Shown here piece by piece: positions 22,277 to 37,200 of a stretch of DNA of 64,000 nt. Every line of letters starts with the position of its first letter. Position 1 is the first letter of the stretch. The DNA is from Cheilinus undulatus. Taxonomy: Eukaryota > Chordata > Actinopteri > Labriformes > Labridae. The position numbers were made by a program, and so were the translations under genes. Below the pieces are notes generated by a model, which saw only the letters and a list, made by a program, of their open reading frames with translations, was not told where the DNA came from and searched no databases. The stretch is taken from assembly GCF_018320785.1 (NCBI RefSeq), contig NC_054875.1:33361157-33425156 (forward strand), read 5' to 3'.

Positions 22277-25200
22277 CTGAGGTGAAGACAAAGACAGGAG
22301 GAGGTTTGAAATTTAGAAATACTACACTGCACATGCATGAAAAACAAAAACCCACACAAAGCACATTTACCTTCTGTTCTGTGCTTCTATGTGGTCCTGC
22401 AGTGTCTCCTGGGACACCCTGAAGTCGTCTATCGGGGACTGGTAGCGGGACTCAAAGGAACCCTCCCTCCCTCTGTAGGCCATGGCCTGAGCTGGCGACT
22501 GGGGCAGAGGGGACATCGTAGAGGAGGTAGAGGACACTGAGCCCAATTCTCCCAAACGTTCCCGTCCTACTGTGGCTGATGCCGTCAGCGCTGTGGCCCC
22601 AGCTGCAAGGAACGGGCTCAGGACCTCCCCATTTTCATCCTGAACAGACAGGGAAAAAAGTGCTTTGTAAAAGCCATTTCTTTAATTAAATGTCAGAGTC
22701 CTGTTTTAAAGCAATACTCGGATTTTTGATAATGATTATGTCAGGGAAACATATCACACCATAAGACCCAGATGGAAAAAAATATATAAACTCAGTTCCT
22801 ATGTGAGAATTTCTACTGTCTTCAGCACTGTTCACAGTGTACAGCTTTTTGTACAGCTCTTTCCAGTACCCCCTGCCTTTTCCAATTAGAATTTGCAATC
22901 CTGCTAGCAACCAGTGTGATATTAGAGCTCTCTCAGCAAATCTAAATGGTGACAACTGAGAAGTCAGGACACAATGCCTGTGACAAATTTGCCTAGAGAA
23001 GTGTTTCTCTACCTTTTATTTCTCTCAAGGCAACCTTAAAATATCTGCAAAAAATTCCAGTCCCCTTTTTCAAAATGTATTGACAAAAGCAGAAAATTCT
23101 GCATCCCTCTGACTTCAATTAATAGGGATGCATGGTCTAATCTGCAAGGGCAGATGTCAGCATAAAAAATGACTTACCTGTATTGGCAGAAATGAAAATT
23201 TCTACCAGTATTTTGGCTATAAAAAAATTAGCTGTAAATATGGGCTATATGAACAAATAAGTTAGTGGATTTTTAGGCTGGACCAAATATCTGTATAGAT
23301 AATAGTATCTGCCAAAATTTCCTTTTAAATATTGGCTTCTATCTAATATCAGCAAAAACCCAGTATCGTGCAATTCTCTGACAGTTGACAAAATAAAGCC
23401 TTGTCCACACAGAGACGAAAATGATATACATCCGTTTCATTTGAAACCGTATTCCGTAAACACAGGATTGTTTCAGGAAATATCCGCATAAACATGGAAC
23501 CACTGAAAAAAACTGAAAACACTGTAGCCTGTAAGTGGTGCTGTGAGGCTGCCACGGAAATCCACCAAAAAGAGAGAAGGAGATTACGGAGCATGCATCT
23601 TTTGCAGCATGCCACCATTGATGTTTTGGCTGGACCTGTGCATGAGGCTTAAGTGGGCTATGCTATGTGTGAAGTAATCGTTTCAAGAAGGATGTGGGTG
23701 GCTGTCCACACGGAGACGAAACAGTAGGCGTATAAAAAAAAAAACTTTTGCATATGCTCCTAAGTTCAACCCCATGTGGACAGACCTAAATCTCCAAAGT
23801 TAACTCATAAAACAAGTAAAATGCCTTCCAGTGGTCCTGTAGACCTTAAGAAAATACTGTCAAAATTGGGCGGCAAACTTCACAGGAAGTTAAGAAGACC
23901 TTAAAACACACTGTAATGCATTTCTCACTCCAGGAACATCAACTGCATGATAAACGTGCAGTGTGTACTGACATATATGCCTTTCATTTGTCTGACCACA
24001 ACACTGACTTGATTTTTGCTTATTTACCCCAGGATAACTGATCTGCACATTCATGGTCATTCTTGGTTAAATTTCAAGCATTTTGAAAGCACCCCAGGGT
24101 ACCCTGGTATCCTGGTTGAGAAAGGCTGGCCTAGATTTACGTAAGGCACCTTTGCTTATCTCTTGTCTTTTCATTCAAACCAGCACTCCACAAAGTTTAT
24201 TAAACACAAAAAGTGTACCAAAGTGTTCTTTAAAGACAGGATTATGACCCAATAGGGAATGAAAGCTGTTAAAAAGTGGTGCTACAAGCCTAATCCAACT
24301 TAGTATGGGTGTCTTTCCACCAGGCAATGCAGTTAGTTCAGCATGGTTCAGTACAGTAAGCCCTGATTCGTGCACACACTTCACAGCTAAGCAGTCATTT
24401 GTAATGCACAATAAATGGGGGCGAATCCTCAGTCATGTCAGGTCACGTGAATAGATATGATGCTGCATATCTCAGCATTTTATACTTGATAATATATAGG
24501 TTGAGCCTTTATATAGAATACAGACAACTTTAAGATGAATGAAGTCATTGAAAGTATGTCTCATACAACATGTTTTACAGTAAAGTTTACTTTACACACG
24601 CCCATACTCAAAATAAAAAGCTTCTGACAGTCACAGGTCTCTTACAGCTCTGACTTGTACCATATCTTGACTCAACTTCCTGCAGTCATGTGAGGTTGCA
24701 GCTAGAAAACCAGCAGACACTCGTTAGTAGTACTATACCTCTTTGAATGCAACACATATTTTTCAACAAAATGTCACTGATAGTTGGTGTGCCTACAAGT
24801 TGTTTTCCATTAGTTTGGGCCTCTGTAAGTTTTCTCTGTTGATGTCTTTCATGGCAAAAAAGATCATAAACATCACGAAGGAGTGTAAAAGAAAAGGCTG
24901 CTCACCCTGCCTGTGATGATGTCTATGTGGATCAACAGAGAAGCCAACTCCAAATCCTCGTTGTAGCTGTTCTTCAGAGGTACTGAACGGTAGCCTGTTG
25001 TCACAAAGAGACACAGATTTAAGGCCTGTATTAAAGCTCTGATCAGGAGGGGAATTGTAGAGAATGTCTGAGTGTTCAGCAATGATCTAAATACCTGTCT
25101 TGAGGCTGTGAATGGGGAATGTAGCCTGAGCTAGAAAGTTTTGGTCATTGAACATGTCGATTTCATAAACCACAAAGCGCAGGAAAGCGAAGGCAGAGTT

Positions 25201-28200
25201 GCACACTGAGAACTGGAACGGTTTGCGGGGCCATGTTGGATTCAGGCCGTTATCAGCTGGAGAAGAGGGGCAAAAAAGAGAAGATGGATAACTTGTAAAG
25301 AGTAGCAGATGTTCAAAAGAACTACCATTTGGATTTCTAGTAGTTTCATTTACTTAGACACACTGTGTGATGAACATGATTTCTTCATAGTTTAACTACA
25401 ACACACTGCCAGAAAACATCTGTCGTTTACAAAGAATTCTGTTAGACTTAGATCATTGTTATTTGCTCAAGAGTCAGAGTACCAAAGAGAAATATATGAA
25501 TACAAGTCACATGCTGAAGAAAACCGCATCCTTATAATGACATGACACAACCTAAAAGCTTGGCATATCACTGTAAAAGGGCCAAAAGCAGCAAACCTAA
25601 GGAGAAAATCAGTGAGATCACCCTCATGTCAAACCAACTAAAAATCTCACCACTTTACAGAAAATACAGGAAATGTGCCTGCCAAAAAGGCAACACCGTT
25701 TTTCTCTGTGAAAAACACAAAAATCCACAGGCTGGGTCACTTATAAAAGGAACAAAGGGACTGAGTAGTGGAAGAAGTACAAATACTTCACAATCTTGAA
25801 TACTAGTTATAAAAGGCAAAGTGATTAAACTCAAAGGAAAGAATATTAAGAACACTAATATTACGTTTTCTTGCTTAAAAGGAATGCTTAAAACCTTCTG
25901 GGGTCTGTGCCAGAACTACATCCGAGAATTTCTTTTAGTATTCCCACACATGGCTTTGTTGTTTGTACAACTTCCTGTTTTTCTAGGACGGGACAGGAAA
26001 TTTCACAAGGGTAACGTATCCAGTAAACAGTAACTATTCATTCACTCAGTTTTGGCTAAAGCACCTAAGGATAAATTTAGAGCAGCGCTCACCTTCAGAG
26101 TCAGTTTTTTGCTTGGCGTTGTCATACTCTGCCCCACACACCTCGATCTCGATCAGAGGGCAGACTATGCCCCGTCCGTGCTTGGGCAGGTGCCGGGCAC
26201 CTAAAACCTTCAAAGGGGAGGAAGAATAATACAGGTTACTTCTTTGAAGACCAATTTGGAGGCGTTTTCTTTCTGTATAAACACTAAATCAAAACCTGAT
26301 AATAGCTGCTGAATTAGTTCATTCTTAAATCTTAAACAAGTGACAACAGGTAAAGGCACAAGTTCAGGGTAGACAGCGTCTGTTGTTAGTAAAGCAGCTT
26401 AAAATACTTTTCCCCCTCTCTTCATGACTTGTTTTGATGTCTTCTATTGGGGGGACGGTCCTGCTTTCAGTTACTATTATCTTTATCTGGGGGTGTGAAC
26501 TGAGAGTATATTGATGATATGGTTAGTAAGTTAGCCACAATTAACTGCAACAATAACTTAGCAACTTTTTTGGCCTTGAGCAGGTCAGTTATTGATAAAT
26601 TGGGGGGGGGGGGTGTAGAAAGTAACTATTTCATTTACTCAGATTGCTGTAAATGAGTAGTTTATTTGGCTACTTATACTTTTGAGTACATTTCATATCA
26701 GTACTTTTACTTCTATTTAAGTGAGTTTTAACAGTAGTAACTGTACTTTTACTTGAGTACAATACTCAATACAATACTTTTCCATCCCTGTTGACAAAAT
26801 AGTACCACATAAAGAGAATAATTCTTCTGCATCTCTGATTATAAAGCATTACTATCACATCATGTATTCAAACAGATTAAAATCTTCACTTCATTGTACC
26901 TCTATTTCTAGAGTGAATTGCTCTAGGCCTCTCAAAGTGTGTTTGTCAAAGGGGTCAAAGTTGTCATCTCTCATGATGAGTGGCTGAAGGACGTAGCCAC
27001 TTCTTCCATTTAGCATAAACAGAGCCTGGTTCATCTGCATGGGCTTGTCTGCACATAAAAATGATTATAAGTAGAAACAAGGAAGAACCAGATTATGACA
27101 TTCCTGAATATTATTTATCTGCTTTGAGTTGAAAGGGTAAATACCTGCTGTTTGGAAGTTGAGTGCCACCAACTGGGAGCCACAGAGCCACATGGGCAGA
27201 GGGTCATAGTTGGAGGAGTCCAGTCTCTGTCCTCTGGGGTAGATCCTGGAGAGCTGCAGACGATTATACTGCAGGAACTTCTTCCCCTTGATTTTGTTGA
27301 CGTACTTCTCTGCCTTGGTCTCAGGGAAAGAGGACATATCTCTGAAACAAGCTCGCTCTGTGCCGATCTCTACGGGAGGCAGAGAGAAAAGACAAATCTG
27401 ACTTCCTGTGTTGATATTTTCTGTGGTTGTAGTTTGTTTTGTTTTATTTGTATGAAATCAGTCAAAAATTTATTGAAGATAATTTGTACAGTGTGTGCAT
27501 CTCCCTTACTGTCTTCATCAAATGGCACAGGCCTACAGTAGATGACCAGGTCTGACAGTTCCAGTGCAATCTTCTTCCTCCTTTCCATCATCTTTCCCTC
27601 CTCCAGCTAGACACAGGGACATAAACTTTTAAATACAGCTGCACCAACAGAAACACACCAGAAGTGTTTCCATACCTCAACAACAAATGCTTGGTACTGG
27701 TAATATAAGCTTAGGTGGTGATAATATAAGCTTCCAAATATGGAATGTATTGATCCATGAGAGTTTGCTCCTGTCAAACACCATATATGTTCAGTGCTCA
27801 GTCACTGCTGCCTCTAGTTTATGTGTATCATGGGGCAAATAAAAGACATGCATAGTCCCTTTAACTGTACACTGGACATGAGTGTGGTAGGAGTTCTGCT
27901 CTGTATCCTTTATCAGACATTGTATAAATGACAATCTGCAATATAAGTTGTACTAGTAGACATTGCCTGTTCGGGTGGGGGGGGGGGGGGGGGTGTCTCC
28001 CAGAAAAAAAATGTAAACTGTACTGCAGTGTTACCATTTTTAACAGGTTCAGCAAAGTCCAAAGCCCACAGTTTCTGAGCAGTTTTGTAGCTCTTTTAGT
28101 ACCATCTGTTTTCAACATGAGGAGTTTGCACTCTTCTTTGCTACAGGTACGGTCATTGTGCTCTCAGCCTACGGTGATAGTTGTAAAGCACCGTCCCACA

Positions 28201-31200
28201 GCCTGCAAGTCACGTTGCCCGCCTCCACTGGTCACTTGTTTTCTTTAACTGAGAAGTCTTTACAATAAAACTGCAACAGTATATCAGCATTTTGCTACAA
28301 TGTATGATGATGACTAATAAGGGTAGAAAAAGCTGTATAAAGTGGCAAAACCAGCCTGGTCTGCATCTGTGAGTATTCTAGTATATTAAAGCAGTGTAGC
28401 AGCCTCTCAAAGTTCTCAATGATTGGGGGCAAGATTTTAAAATTGATTCAGGTTGTGTTCGGTGGGGGTGGAAGCTTCACATGCATTAATGGCAGTGCGT
28501 TTCTCAGCATTTTATACGTGTGTTTTGGTCTCAACAGTTTGTAGGATGCAACAATTTTTGGGATTTAAAAAATAGGTATAAAAGATGCCTTTTATGCTGT
28601 GCAGCCGTGCACAAGTTTCAGGCATACATGGTGGTAAGTATTCATCGACAGACCTGATGAGCCACCATCTGGGTTTGGAGGGTGGGTCAGGCTTGACATG
28701 AGTCCACACAACTGTGTGTTGTTCGGCAGCCATGGTCAAGCTTGACAGAATTTGTTTTCTAAGGCCTTTAGACCCTGGTGGTTTTCAGGCCTTTGGGACA
28801 TCCAACCAGGGGCTTGTGGCTACCCTCCTACTTGCCCAGACTAGACCTGAGGCCCTGCTCACTTGCCACATTGACCCCCGACTCTGCCCTAAAGGTACAT
28901 CCATTATTATTCTTCAAACCGATTTTTTCCCATGCCCCAGATAATATGCAGACATCCAGAGCACGACCTGGGTTGTGTCAATCCTCCTTCCTGCTTGATG
29001 GGGCCCTCAAGCAGGGTTACTCACATTACACGCGCTACTTCTGCCTCAATGTTTGTGGCCCACACATGTCTTAAAGTTCTGCACACTGTATATGCATGTG
29101 TCTAAACAGTACATATTTAGATGTAAAAATGAATATTTACTTTGGCTTCTGAGGTCACAGCGACGTCACGGATCTTCATCACCCATTCTTTGAGTTCTTC
29201 TTGGCTAATAGCAGCCACATCTAGCACTGGGCCCGCCCGCGTGGAGGCATTTTGCACCAGGGAGAAGACATAAGGCCGACTGCCCTTTCCTTCAGGACGC
29301 ACAACTAAAATCAAAACAGAGAGAAGAGGAAGAAAGAGGTGTAAGTAAAGGATAAAATAGAAAAGTTGGAGAAAATGATTAGTAGTCCTACAATTTAAGA
29401 TGAGGGTTTCTTAAATTATCAACCGTTCACCTTCTGCAAATATCAAAGGATTTTAAATGATGAAAATCACTGGAAATGGCATAAAAATACACACAAAGTA
29501 AGGAATAACTACATCTAAAAATAATACCATGGAAACAGAAATATCAGACATTTCATGAAGAAAAGCAAAGAATTTTCTGAAAACTCAACTGATTTGTTTT
29601 TTTTATATTTAAACTTACTTTACCACCATTAAGTAAAATGTGGAAATGTCAACTTAAACTCAGTAAACTGAAACAATTTAAACTCCCAAGCAGCTAGCAG
29701 GCATAATGGCCAGTAGATTTCCACATCCAACAACAGCCAACCCTCAGGGTGAAGCATCATCACTTTCTCCAAAGCAAAACAAAGGATTCTGTCAGTATTC
29801 ACATGGGGAAAGCCTTGGAACAAAGTGTCCAAGATGTTCAAGAAGCTTCCAACATTGCCACTAGATGGAGCCAGAGAGCTATCTAAAACCACAGACACAA
29901 GCTCAGGTATTAACAGTGGTTAGTAGAGACTACAACAATGCATGGTTGCATGTGCCAACACTAATGGGGGTGTATTGACTGAACTGCAGAGTGTCAATAA
30001 AATAGTGGAAACAGTGCTGTGAAGCCCAACTCATATAAAATATGCAAAAAAGGAGATAATTATGATAGAAAAAGCGGAAAACTGCTGAAAATTACAGTAA
30101 TGTAAGGTGACTGCATTGTTATGCAACAAGACAAGTATGGCAGAAATTGTGTATCTGCATATATGAAACAAAGAAAGAGTTTGCCCTGTGGCAAGGTGAC
30201 AGCCTGCTCTGCCCTGCAGTACATAGTTGAACAGGAAGCTGAAGGCCCTCTCACCAACATGACAGGAAGACACGTCCATACTTCCTCTCAGGAGATCTCC
30301 TAGTGGGCTGTTTTCTGTCATCTCCTGCTTGAGATAGAAAAAGAATTTTAAAAAACAGTCTTTTTTACGCAATCATCCAAATTACACATGCATCTATCAC
30401 AGATACACAAATGAATGGAGGTATCTCTGCAAGTTTCTGGGTTTGATCCTCACTGTTCTGTCAGGCTCTCCTGCTGATGGACTGATCTCCTCCACGTAGT
30501 TGGCAGGAAACCACAGCTGCTTCTTCCCTCCACAGTCCCCCTTCCACCTGAGATGAAGACAACAACATGGGTTTAAAAGAACAAAGGAGGATGTGGTTCT
30601 GTTAATATTAATATCTCTGTGGCTTTAAAATCATCTAAGCATTAAATCACTATCATAACATAGCCCTGTCCGGTAAAATTTACGCTGTCATGGCTCAAAT
30701 ATGATTTGTCTAAATGGATAATTAAGAGCTACTTCCTGAATAAAATGTAATGCAGGTCACTCACCACCCTCCTTCCTGTTTGTCCACATTAGAGATAATA
30801 GCATTCTTAGTGAAGGAGAGCTCATCATCACGCTGGGCTTTATACTCATACATGGCTTTCACTGTGCACTGGAAAGACAAAAACAGTGTCATAAAACAAG
30901 AAGTCTCTGTCTTCAAAAATCAGGAGCACATGAGCCTAATTTGCTGGATATTCACCTTAAATGTTGGCATTTGGTTAGCCTCCACATAAAAGCCAGGATT
31001 CCTGCCCTCATAAAGTGACCCGTAGTCTGGCTCCTAATGAATTAAAGATCTTATGTTCAGAGCGTAGCCTTTGAGCCTTTAAACCACTTTTTCTTTACAT
31101 TTTATAAACTCAGAAAACACTTGGGTAATCTTGTGCAAGTATGTCATTAAAGGTGGCACTCACAGCAGTGCCTATCTTCTCCAGTGTGTCCTCATTGATA

Positions 31201-34200
31201 GGATACCGCAGTTTCATTTTGCGGTAAAGAGGGTGCTTCTCGTAGTAACTGATGAGGTCTACAAGGCTGTCAAACTCTGAGGTGCCCAGCACCACGGTCT
31301 GACCCTCCTGCTGCACCCGACAGTGCTTTATCTTTCCCTCTGCTCTGTGACAGAAACCAAAGACATTCAAATTCATGCCTATATTAAAGATTAATTTGGA
31401 TATATCCTTTACTTGGAGAAGTAAAAAATAAATAAATAAATAAAAGAAATAAGGTATGATTCTTTGAAGTAATAGGATGAAGTTACCTAAAAGAAATAGC
31501 AAATGAATTGGGTTCGACCCTTTTTCTGACAAGGAAAGCCCCATCACGAGGAACCCTCATCAGCATGTTCTCTGCATGGCTCCTGGTGAGGTTGGCATGG
31601 TACCACCTAAGGCAGGAAACAGGACAAAGACAAATGGTAGATGAAGTCATAAAACTTTTATTTCACTTCCAGCCATGAGCTGGACTACCTTTGTTCCATT
31701 TATAAAATGTTATTTAGCAAAGCAGTACAGCTCAGGTTCATGAAAAGAAATGGTCAAAGGACAAAAACAATCACCAAAGATGGCATCCTTCCAGAATCAA
31801 ATCATTTTGATTTTTTCTGTGTATTAATGCAAAACAACACTCACTCTTTGCTCTCATGAGCATTGGTCTGAGGCACAGGCTCTGTCAGCTTCATCTCAAA
31901 CTCATTGCAGCGCAGCGCCACCTGCTGGTAGTGGTTGATGAGAGCAAAGAGTGTGTCGAAGACCAGGTTGTCAGTCAGGTAGAACTTGGGGCTGCCTGCC
32001 TCCTGACGAGAGTGGATACGGCAATGCTGCACCCGCCCTGAACGCCTAGTGATGAAAAGATGAAAGACGAACATCTTGATAACACTTCTAACTCCACTCA
32101 TTTTTTAACTGTTGTCATGGCCACCAAGTTTAAACTTTCATACCAGGAAACACCTCCCCATTGTTACAGTATAACACACTGCCTTCTGACTATCTGACTG
32201 AATTTTCCATGCACAGTAAATCATAGACATTGATTGAATTTGAAGTAACTATACTCAGAGCCCTTTGAGAGAAAGTAAATGATCACACTTCAGATCGTGA
32301 CAACAACCCATACAAATCAATCATAGAGCAGCTAACATTGATTAATCTGTCAGCATGCCACTGTTGATTTGTACATGTTAACCCTACAGAACACACTGCA
32401 GGAGCTAGTTCTGCTGCCATATGGACAGTTTCCCTTTGAAGATGACTCGCTGTTAACTATGTGCATGCACACACATCATGGTGTCAGCTCTGCATGATCT
32501 TAACACATGGTAGTGTAGTGGTAGAGGAGGTTTGACAGTCACACAGCAGCTGAGACAACGATGACAAAGTTTTAAAGATAAAACCGACACCACAATTTCT
32601 CACATCTAAATGATGTATTATTGTCACTGCACAGGAACAAACACGTCTGTCAAAAGAGCTGTAGACAGAAAAATTCTATTTCATGAGTCAATGTTTAAAT
32701 CCGCAGTAAAGCAGATTTAGAAAACTGTAAGAGTTATGGGGAGTAGTCTGGCAGTTGTAAGAAGATGCGCTACATTTTTACCTCAGTTTTGCATCTCCAG
32801 AGTTGTACAAACAGTTCTCACTCACTTGGATAGCTGTCAAGCTGCCGTGTGCATTTCATCCAGACTTAGAGGAATTACAACTAGTCCAGGATAGGCTGGC
32901 ACTAAACTGTGATGGAAGAGCTAACATTGATAAATGCACGTAACATTAGTTTGGTCATTGGTGAAAGAGGATAATCATTTCTCTGCCGTCTTTTTTCCAG
33001 GGGTATTTTACACTCCCACTCACATATACCAATTCAGGACAGTGCACAGTCATGTTTAGAGGTATGAAAATATGGAATAGTGTTTGTCTGTGTGGACCCC
33101 AGGAAAAGTAGGTGCTACTTTGATAATGATTAATGTGAATCCAAATACTTTTTTTTCTAAAAAGGATCAGCATTACACTTCAGCTAGTGACCATGAAAAC
33201 AGGTGACTTAATTAAAGTTTTTTTTTATGAAATTTTCTATTTATTTGACTGAACAGCTGGAGAGACACAGAACACATTGGGAGAGAGGATGGTTGAAGGC
33301 ATGCTATGAGACCAGGAAGATCTAATGGCCAGTGGGTTGAGGACTGCAGCCTCTGCTTATGGGCTCTTGCTATACCCACTGAGCTACACCGGCACCCCAA
33401 ACTGGTGACTTTCAAGTGCGCTTTTCAACGAACATAACCTGTTGAATATATGTTGACAGTAATGAGTCATTCACAAGGACTCTTTCTGTTTTCATCAGCT
33501 GCTATAATGAGGACATCTAAGTCTGCTATAAGTCACCAGTTAGAACAAAGTGGAGACAGTGTGTTCTGTCTGAGCTGATGTAACCACTGATTTTTGGTGT
33601 TACTATAAAATGGGTTCTAGGCTCTGAATTAAACTATAGTAACCTCCTTAAATGTCTCCATGTTTGTAGTTTACACCCAAGCGGCAACCTCCGGTCCTGA
33701 AAAATGAAGTCAATGCGGAAGTGCAAAAAATTGCAATGCAGCTAGTGTCCGCTTGAGGCTGGCTGCAGAAACACTGGAAGTCCCGTCTGAACACCTGTTT
33801 AAAATCCAGTTTTTACATTAGAAATAAACTGGTTTATAGCCTTGTTCAAAAAGCCAAATGTGTCTTATTAGCTAATGCCTTCATGTGCTTTCACTGTACA
33901 GGGGGTTGAATTTTTTTGTACCAGAATGGTTTAGATTATATTTAGGAAAAACCTCACTGCGCACTGATTGCCACTTCTCATTTGACTGACATATCTCAAC
34001 AGGCAGAAGCTATGTTTCTGTCAACCAGAATGCTAGCTAGCTGACAGGAAGTCAAGCTTAGTGGGTGGCCGTTAGGTTAATCCAAAGTTCGGTTGAGACT
34101 GCGGTTTTAATATGGAAGCCGCCGCGGATTGGCTTCCAAAGCAGTTTGAGTCCGCCTATTGTAAGCAACTGCTGACGTCACACAGGGTTTGACCAATTCT

Positions 34201-37200
34201 TTCTACCTGTCTATGTTTACACCCCACACATCAGATAGCTGTATAGCTCTGGTGTGCCCACTAATGGTATCCTCCAGTAGGATGTGTCACATACAAGCAT
34301 GTATATTTACAAAAATGCTTTTGACGCAGCTGGATGCATACATAAACACAATGTGAATAGCCAAGTATACCTCTAGCCTAATGCATGCTATTTGAATAAG
34401 GTAAGAGTCTGAGAAAGCAACAATTTCATTGTTATATAAACCATGTCAAAGCACTTTGTAAACCTTTGTTTTTAAAAGTGCTCTCTATATAGTTATTATT
34501 ATTATTATTATTATTATATGACTCAGTGAATTGCTGTGATTTATTCTCCTTGTTGATAACAAACACATACCTACTAAATGCTTATTTTAAGCTAAAGTTC
34601 TTAAGATAATATCAAACAGGTTAATGCTAATGATTTTCTAAAGGTGTTGAGGCCCATATGCAAAAAAGTTTTACATACTATGAATGCAGACTGATAAAAA
34701 CTTTACCAGAAAGACAGAGTGTAGTCTCCCACAAAGGTTTCACTCTCGCGGACCAGGAAGGAGCCATCAGGGGCTCCAGTCTCCACGCAGTACTCAGACA
34801 GCAACCTCTCTGCTATCTGCCGCCCATCCCGCCCTGCGCCCAGCTTCCCGTGGAACCATTTTTCTGTCACGTGTTGGTCCATACCATTGGACACCTGGAG
34901 GATGGGAACAGAGGGAGAGATGCCAATTGATGGATAACACTACTTCACAAGCATGGGCCTACATATGCAGCCCTAGCTTAAACTGTTCTCAAACTTCTTA
35001 TTAAGAAAATATGTGTTCCTTGTACTTAATGTCAATTGTGTACAGTTTTTGATGCTTTCCAGGCATGCAAGTACAAAAAAAAAAGTTCAAATTAGGGCAG
35101 TAATTGCAATCTCTGTGTATTTACACAGCACACCAGGCCTGCTAACCTCTCTGTGCTCCTCTTCATCATCGTTACCCTGGTTACTGGAGGTCTCCTCTGA
35201 GTAGTAGATCTTACTGCTAGTCAGGACAAAGAAATGAGGGTACCACTCCTGGGGAAAAAGAGAGGGACAGAGAGAAGATGAAGGGAGGGAGACAAATTAA
35301 ATATTCACAACATCATGTGTTGCACTAAAATGTGGCCAAAGTAGGCAAGGAGATTTCAAGCTTCTCATAGAGCATAAAAAGGAGCACATGAAAGTTAAAA
35401 ACATCTGAAACAAGTGTCACTGGATTTTTTAAAGGAATGAGTGGCTAGCTGTTAGAGGGAGAGTTTGCTTTATTCATAGCTTTAACACACAATCCCCCTG
35501 CTTACATGATTAATGGGGTCTTCCAGGTACAGGATACCGTTCTTGATCGAGTTGCTGATGTCATTCTCTGAGTAGGGAGTGGAGGTGGACACCTCCTCAT
35601 AGGCACTGCCTTCTGCAAGCTTCTTATGCTGCAGCAGAAAATCAGAAACATTACAGTTAAGAAAGCTGGAACAAATTATCTTATCATACTCCATGCAATA
35701 AATGCAAGATATCTTGAGGTGCATCTAAAAAAAACATATTATCATAAAAAAAGTGTTTTTTTCCTCCAAAAATTTTATTCACATAGTGAAACTTCCATAT
35801 ATTCTACATTCATCATTACAGTGTGAACTTTTTCAAGATCTTTTTGTTTTAATGTTGTTGATTCAGCTTACAGCTAAAATAAATTTTAAAAAATCAACTA
35901 TCTCAAAATATAAGAATATCACAAAATACCAGTCCAAAAGAAGAGTTCGCAATGCAGAAATGCTGACCTGCTTGAAAATGATGCTCATTTATTGCACTCA
36001 GTACTTGGTTGGAGCTCCTTTTGCACAAATAACTGCACCTATGCCAAATGGCATGGAGCTTAGGAGTCGGTGGCATTGCTGGGCTGTTATGAAGCCCACG
36101 TTGCTCTGATAGCAGCCTTCAGCATGTCTGTTTTGTTGAGTTTTATGTCCCTCATCTTCCTCTTGACATTTCCCCAGATTCTCTACGGGGTTCAGGTCAG
36201 GCCAGTTGGCTGGCCAATCAAACATAGTAACACCATGGTCAGCAAACCAGTTTCTGGTAGATTTGGCTTCACTGTTGGCAGGTGCCAATCCCTGCTGGAA
36301 AAGGAAATCAGTATCTCCTAAAGCTACTCGGCAGATGGAAGCATGAAGTGCTCTAAAATGGACGAACACCAGCAGATGACATGGCACCCCAAACCATTCT
36401 TCTTAGCCCAGTTGAGAAGTTTATAACATTGCCTGTGGTTAAGGAGAGGCTTGACACTAAGAACATCACATTCCTGGACCTATCTGTGCGTGCTGGCTCT
36501 TGATCCACTGACTCCAGCCTCAGTCCACTCCTTGTGAAGCTCCCCTAAGTTCTTGAATCTGCTTTGTTTAACCATTCTCTGAAGGCTGAGCTCACCCCTG
36601 CTGCTTGGGAAACATTTGTCATCCAGATTAAAACAAAAAGTCTTGAAATGTTTCACTTTAAATAAGATGAATCTAGAATATATGGAACTCAATTTTCTGA
36701 AGCAAATCACATGAAAAAAATGAACTTTTACAGATTTAGATGCACCTGTACATTTATAAAACAGAGACTAATGACCTTAATGAGGATCTTTCTCTTAAGC
36801 TGGTTTGGTGAAGGCAGACCGTCTGCAGCGATATCCACTGCTTTGGTCAGCAGCATGTCTCCAAACACCTTCTTAAAATGAGTGGCCATATTCCTCTGCT
36901 GCACAATACTGCAGTGGTCCTCAATGGACAAGATGATAGGATAGCTGTAAGAGGAACACAGGTAAGCATCCTGCGCAGTGCAACCTCACAGATATCATCT
37001 TTATCTGTGCTATGGTGTGATTGTCATTGTAAAATTTTGTCAGACATGAATGTCATGAGTGATGTCACTATGGTAGTTCTATATTATCTTCTGTAATTGC
37101 TTCAGTATCTTTGTCATGTGTCTTCCTTATGTAAGTTTTACTGTAAAAAAGAAGGGTGTTGCACTCTTGGAGACTCACTCGGACGTAACAAAGGCATGCT

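Noticed and set aside
21744..22364. 206-codon open frame on the - strand near the plcg1 end
   Set aside because: It overlaps the terminal plcg1 exon in a different frame and continues into 3' UTR with CT-run composition.
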